In this document: piece after piece, positions 7,052 through 9,080 of the stretch | Position numbering within the stretch: position 1 is the stretch's first letter | How the letters are laid out: the number at the start of each line of letters is the position of its first letter | Assembly: GCA_003156235.1 (NCBI GenBank) | Contig: PMGP01000197.1 | Location: 1,007 to 10,086, forward strand | Length of the DNA: 9,080 nt | From: Acidobacteriaceae bacterium | GTDB lineage: Bacteria > Acidobacteriota > Terriglobia > Terriglobales > Acidobacteriaceae | Direction of reading: 5' to 3' | The notes under the pieces: generated by a model | Told to the model about the DNA's origin: nothing | The model's input: the letters and a program-made list of their open reading frames with translations, nothing else | Database searches by the model: none | Position numbers and translations under genes: made by a program

Positions 7052-7195
7052 CTACCCAGCCAGCTTCGCCTTTCTGGTCTTTGTGGCAAGTGCCGCGCCA
7101 ATAGCCTGTCTCGATTCTGGCTGAAACAGGAGTTGGCCGGGCAGTCCGCCAAGCAAGTTTAACCGCTGGTTTAGTGTATTACCTTCCAGCCGCAT
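7052..7195 (-). CDS. Possible small ORF upstream of cpaB (doubtful)
   Basis: A 47-codon frame from the ATG at 7195 to the TAG at 7052. The frame remains open upstream to a TGA near 7322, without a usable ATG, GTG or TTG. Its residues (for example RLNLLGGLPGQLLFQPESRQ, then AIGAALATKTRKAKLAG) look protein-like and lack a low-complexity bias. Against it: there is no Shine-Dalgarno sequence, several codons are rare for the neighbourhood (ATA, TTA, AGA in the open frame), and it overlaps both the -24/-12 element and the inverted repeat at 7196-7219. It may be the end of a decayed gene. I do not recognise a family. Confidence 0.22.
   Translation of the reverse strand: MRLEGNTLNQRLNLLGGLPGQLLFQPESRQAIGAALATKTRKAKLAG
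7085..7100 (-). promoter_or_regulatory. Sigma-54-type (-24/-12) promoter of cpaB
   Basis: Read on the minus strand, this is TGGCGCGGCACTTGCC. The GG and GC doublets and their spacing match the RpoN consensus TGGCACG-N4-TTGCW, with G for A at the fifth position and C for the final W. The predicted start is near 7074, about 44 nt before the cpaB ATG, almost the same geometry as the flp promoter. The match is less perfect than at flp. Confidence 0.58.
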
Positions 7196-7219
7196 AGCAA
7201 CATCCGCAGCGATGTTGCT
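7196..7219. promoter_or_regulatory. Perfect 9-bp inverted repeat upstream of cpaB, candidate activator site
   Basis: AGCAACATC and GATGTTGCT form a perfect dyad around the six bases CGCAGC. It lies about 122-145 bp upstream of the predicted sigma-54 start of cpaB, a typical position for an enhancer-binding protein. There is no T-run after it, so it is not a terminator. The sequence differs from the sites upstream of flp, so it may bind a different protein or serve the divergent gene. Confidence 0.4.
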
Positions 7220-7259
7220 GATAAAGGAGGTATCAAAAGAGTTATAGGTAAAAGCCCCG

Positions 7260-7283
7260 CTATAAGCGATTCTATAAGAGATT
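7260..7283. repeat. Tandem 12-bp direct repeat in AT-rich promoter core
   Basis: CTATAAGCGATT is followed immediately by CTATAAGAGATT, matching at 11 of 12 bases. An inverted relative, GTTATAG, lies at 7241-7247. The repeats directly abut a TATAAT at 7283-7288. They may be a regulator site with a 12-bp period, or simply reflect AT-rich promoter sequence. Confidence 0.45.
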
Positions 7284-7288
7284 ATAAT
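7283..7288 (+). promoter_or_regulatory. Candidate -10 element for the TonB-like gene
   Basis: A perfect TATAAT points rightward, with an expected start near 7295. No good -35 hexamer lies 16-18 bp upstream; that position is filled by the tandem CTATAAG repeat, so an activator may be needed. This would give a leader of about 110 nt carrying the hairpin at 7309-7347. Confidence 0.3.
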
Positions 7289-7406
7289 TGAACTCTTGAA
7301 GGGGGCGGCAGGCCTCTCTCAGCGCTCCGCCAGGCTGAGAATGCCTGAAACGCGGCCTTTCCAACAAGAGGGCTCTGGTGGCGCGAGGGAGGAGATTCAT
7401 CCGGTC

Positions 7407-8828
7407 ATGAGATCTTCCCCTATGATTACGCTTTTTTCAGATCGACCGGAGCCGGGCCGGAACCCCTATTATTTTCTGCTTTCGATTCTGGTGCACGGCG
7501 CTGCGTTTGGACTGATTATTTTGGGGCTTGCCTCAAAACCCATTGTCAACAGCCCGTCCCTCGCCCAGCGATATGAAGTGCGGCATATTGACCTGCACAC
7601 TCTTGAGCCTCAATTGCAGCGTGACGTTAGCAGCGGTATCGAGCAACTCCGCAGGCATTCCGTCCAGCACCAGCTTCCGCCAGGCGGCAGCTCCACCGCG
7701 CAGCCGCCGGTAATGCGGCAAGTTGTGATGGCCCCGCGGGGACCACAGACGCTGCTCCAGCCGGATATTCCAAAACCCGTCGTTCTCGCTCAGGAAATCC
7801 CTGTGCCGACAGTCGTAATCTGGGACGGTAAAAAGTCTTCCGCCAAGAAGCTGGTCCCGCCACAGCCCGAAAAGCCGGCGGTTGCCGACGTACAGCCTTC
7901 GACCCAGTTGCCAAACGAAGAACAGAAACTGGATAACATCGCTCTGGCATCCACCGATCTGGTTACCGCGCTCCAACTGTTTGTTCCCAGCACCACGTCG
8001 CCCGTCGTAGTTCGCGGGCCGGAGCAGGCGCCACCCACTCCGATAACCACTGCGGCAGGGTCTGCGCAGCATACTCCCGCCTCGGTGATGTCGCTCTCTG
8101 ATCTCGGCATGAAGAACGGAGACGTCACGCTGCCACCCGTCAATGAATCGGCTTCCTCGAATGCTCCTGGGGCGCTGTCTGCGGGGCAACCACAGGATTC
8201 CGCGCTCTCAGGTCAGGGCAACTCGGACGGCAAGCCGGGCGGTATGGGAGCCGGACAGGGTTCAGGCGACGCCGGAAGCCCGCAGGACTCTGCCGCTGCA
8301 ACCCAGGGCGCGGATGGCGCCTCCGGTCTAACCGGTTCCGGGAACGGCAACCAGCTTTCGTCGGCCCATATCTCGCTGCCCAAGGACGGTCAATTCGGAG
8401 CCGTGGTAGTAGGCTCTACGCTGGATGAAAAATATCCGGAGACGGCCCCGGTCTGGAGCGGCCGGCTCTCGTACACCGTATATCTGCCCGTTGGCCTGTC
8501 AAAGAGCTGGATCCTCCAATACTCGCTCTCCCGCGCCGACAACGCGGCTGCCGCGGGCAACATTTCGCACATCGAGGCGCCATGGCCGTATAACATCGTA
8601 CGGCCCAACATCACGCCCGGCGCAATCGATGCCGATGCCCTCATGGTTCACGGGTTTATCAATCAGGCCGGCCGCTTTGAGGCGCTGGCCATCCTCTTTC
8701 CGCCGCAGTTCGCGGAGGCGCAGTTTGTCCTGGACGAGCTCGCCAAGTGGCAGTTCCGCCCGGCCACGCAAAATGGACAAATTGTCGCTGTGGAAGTGCT
8801 GCTGATTATTCCCGATGAACCTGAATAG
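7407..8828 (+). CDS. TonB-like single-pass envelope protein (energy-transducer type)
   Basis: A 473-residue protein with a short cytoplasmic N-terminus, one membrane helix (about 21-42) and a long periplasmic linker rich in Pro, then in Gly, Ser, Gln and Ala (about 85-320). Its C-terminal domain (about 349-470) ends in KWQFRPATQNGQIVAVEV (447-464). The W-F-PA-x-NG-x-V pattern is typical of TonB C-terminal domains, which couple inner-membrane proton-motive force to outer-membrane receptors. The canonical YP-x-A-R-x-G stretch at the start of the TonB domain is not obvious, so this is a divergent member. The ATG at 7407 (MRSSPMITLF) is chosen because it starts shortly before the helix; a GGGAGGAG lies upstream at a long spacing. 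The frame is open back to a TTG at 7296, and an ATG at 7422 is also possible. No exbB or exbD is adjacent. It is divergent from cpaB, and any link to the pilus is unproven. Confidence 0.72.
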   Translation: MRSSPMITLFSDRPEPGRNPYYFLLSILVHGAAFGLIILGLASKPIVNSPSLAQRYEVRHIDLHTLEPQLQRDVSSGIEQLRRHSVQHQLPPGGSSTAQPPVMRQVVMAPRGPQTLLQPDIPKPVVLAQEIPVPTVVIWDGKKSSAKKLVPPQPEKPAVADVQPSTQLPNEEQKLDNIALASTDLVTALQLFVPSTTSPVVVRGPEQAPPTPITTAAGSAQHTPASVMSLSDLGMKNGDVTLPPVNESASSNAPGALSAGQPQDSALSGQGNSDGKPGGMGAGQGSGDAGSPQDSAAATQGADGASGLTGSGNGNQLSSAHISLPKDGQFGAVVVGSTLDEKYPETAPVWSGRLSYTVYLPVGLSKSWILQYSLSRADNAAAAGNISHIEAPWPYNIVRPNITPGAIDADALMVHGFINQAGRFEALAILFPPQFAEAQFVLDELAKWQFRPATQNGQIVAVEVLLIIPDEPE

Positions 8829-8894
8829 AGCGGTTAACGGACTCGTACCGTGACCGCATGAATTAGTAAGGTCTGGAATGTAGCGCCGGCCTAG

Positions 8895-8910
8895 TACTAC
8901 AGTTGTAGAT
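8895..8910. promoter_or_regulatory. BlaI/MecI-like operator dyad
   Basis: TACTACAGTTGTAGAT contains CTACA and TGTAG separated by two bases. It strongly resembles the TACTACA-N2-TGTAGTA dyad bound by BlaI/MecI winged-helix repressors; only the last two bases of the right arm differ. It lies about 67 bp after the TonB-like gene and may control a rightward gene outside the window. Confidence 0.42.
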
Positions 8911-8929
8911 CGTTTTTTCGGAGGGAGCA

Positions 8930-8980
8930 GGGGGCTTCAGCCGTGCCGATGGAAGTAGACCAGAATATGGGCTTTAGCCC
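8930..8980. repeat. REP-like element with paired GGGCT palindromes
   Basis: GGGGGCTTCAGCC at 8930-8942 contains the palindrome GGCTTCAGCC, and GGGCTTTAGCCC at 8969-8980 is a second palindrome of the same type, about 26 bp later. From memory, pairs of such GGGCT(T/G)(A/C)AGCCC palindromes are common between genes in acidobacterial genomes; I cannot check copy number here. No coding potential is seen. Confidence 0.5.
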
Positions 8981-9013
8981 TTGAGGGATACATCTTTCTT
9001 GGTTCCGCTCTAA

Positions 9014-9080
9014 GGAAGCTCTGATTAAATCGATGTTTTGAAAAGAAACGATTTTACAGCTTGCGGAAAAATGCAAACGG
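9014..9080. mobile_element. Possible terminal end of an IS5-family insertion sequence (partial)
   Basis: GGAAGCTCTGATTAAATC begins directly after CTAA (9010-9013). IS5-type elements often start with GGAAG and duplicate a YTAR target such as CTAA, so this arrangement fits a left inverted repeat. The following AT-rich sequence differs from its surroundings. No transposase is visible before the window ends, so this remains tentative. Confidence 0.33.

Larger units (their letters stand above)
7031..7406. other. Divergent regulatory region between cpaB and the TonB-like gene
   Basis: This 376-bp region contains the sigma-54-type promoter and dyad for cpaB, the doubtful small ORF, an AT-rich core with tandem 12-mers (7260-7283), a TATAAT (7283-7288), and a potential leader hairpin (7309-7347) for the rightward gene. 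A TTG at 7296 opens the frame of the TonB-like gene, but I prefer its later ATG. Confidence 0.5.
8829..9080. other. Non-coding region downstream of the TonB-like gene
   Basis: No open frame of note and no clear intrinsic terminator for the TonB-like gene; a TTTTTT at 8913-8918 follows only the weak CTACA/TGTAG dyad. The stretch holds the BlaI/MecI-like dyad, the REP-like palindromes and the possible insertion-sequence end. Confidence 0.5.

Noticed and set aside
7296..7406. TTG start giving a 37-residue N-terminal extension of the TonB-like protein
   Set aside because: There is no ribosome-binding site suited to it, it lies at the predicted transcription start, and the ATG at 7407 leaves a normal short cytoplasmic tail before the membrane helix.
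7533..8189. A 218-codon frame antisense to the TonB-like gene
   Set aside because: It is a mirror of the Pro/Gly-rich linker and has Arg/Gly-rich composition typical of a shadow frame.
1..9080. CRISPR arrays, tRNA or rRNA genes, toxin-antitoxin or phage-defence modules
   Set aside because: No regularly spaced repeats, cloverleaf or rRNA-like sequence, or recognisable defence domains were seen on either strand.

Overview
The window looks like chromosomal DNA from a GC-rich Gram-negative bacterium, most probably of the Acidobacteriota (Terriglobia-like). This is inferred from the combination of a Tad/Flp pilus locus carrying DUF192 and PAP2 genes, tandem GT87-type membrane glycosyltransferases, a TonB-like protein, and an intergenic element built on GGGCTTTAGCCC palindromes. 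No marker gene is present to prove the taxonomy.

Layout, left to right. (1) 1-127, minus: the 5' part of an Flp-type pilin gene, cut by the window edge, with a -24/-12 (sigma-54) promoter at 185-200 and palindromic sites further upstream. (2) 128-589: long divergent intergenic region. (3) 590-2976, plus: two tandem paralogous polytopic GT87/DUF2029 proteins, two bases apart. (4) 2977-3190: convergent junction holding a degenerate copy of the C-terminal part of a DUF192 gene. (5) 3168-7030, minus: cpaB-cpaC-DUF192-PAP2. cpaB/cpaC and DUF192/PAP2 are each joined by a 4-bp GTGA overlap, and 94 bp separate the two pairs. A second -24/-12 promoter lies just upstream of cpaB at 7085-7100. (6) 7031-7406: divergent regulatory region. 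(7) 7407-8828, plus: a TonB-like single-pass envelope protein with a long low-complexity linker. (8) 8829-9080: non-coding region with a BlaI/MecI-like dyad, paired GGGCT-type palindromes, and a possible IS5-family end at the window edge.

How it works together: flp encodes the pilin, cpaC the outer-membrane secretin and cpaB its periplasmic assembly partner. The ATPase, inner-membrane platform and prepilin peptidase are not in the window. Both Tad transcription units appear to start from sigma-54-type promoters about 45 nt upstream of their start codons, with dyad sequences 100-150 bp upstream where enhancer-binding proteins usually sit. This points to coordinated, activator-dependent pilus expression. 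The GT87, PAP2 and DUF192 proteins are plausible envelope accessory factors, but a role in pilus glycosylation or lipid-linked sugar recycling is only inferred from position.
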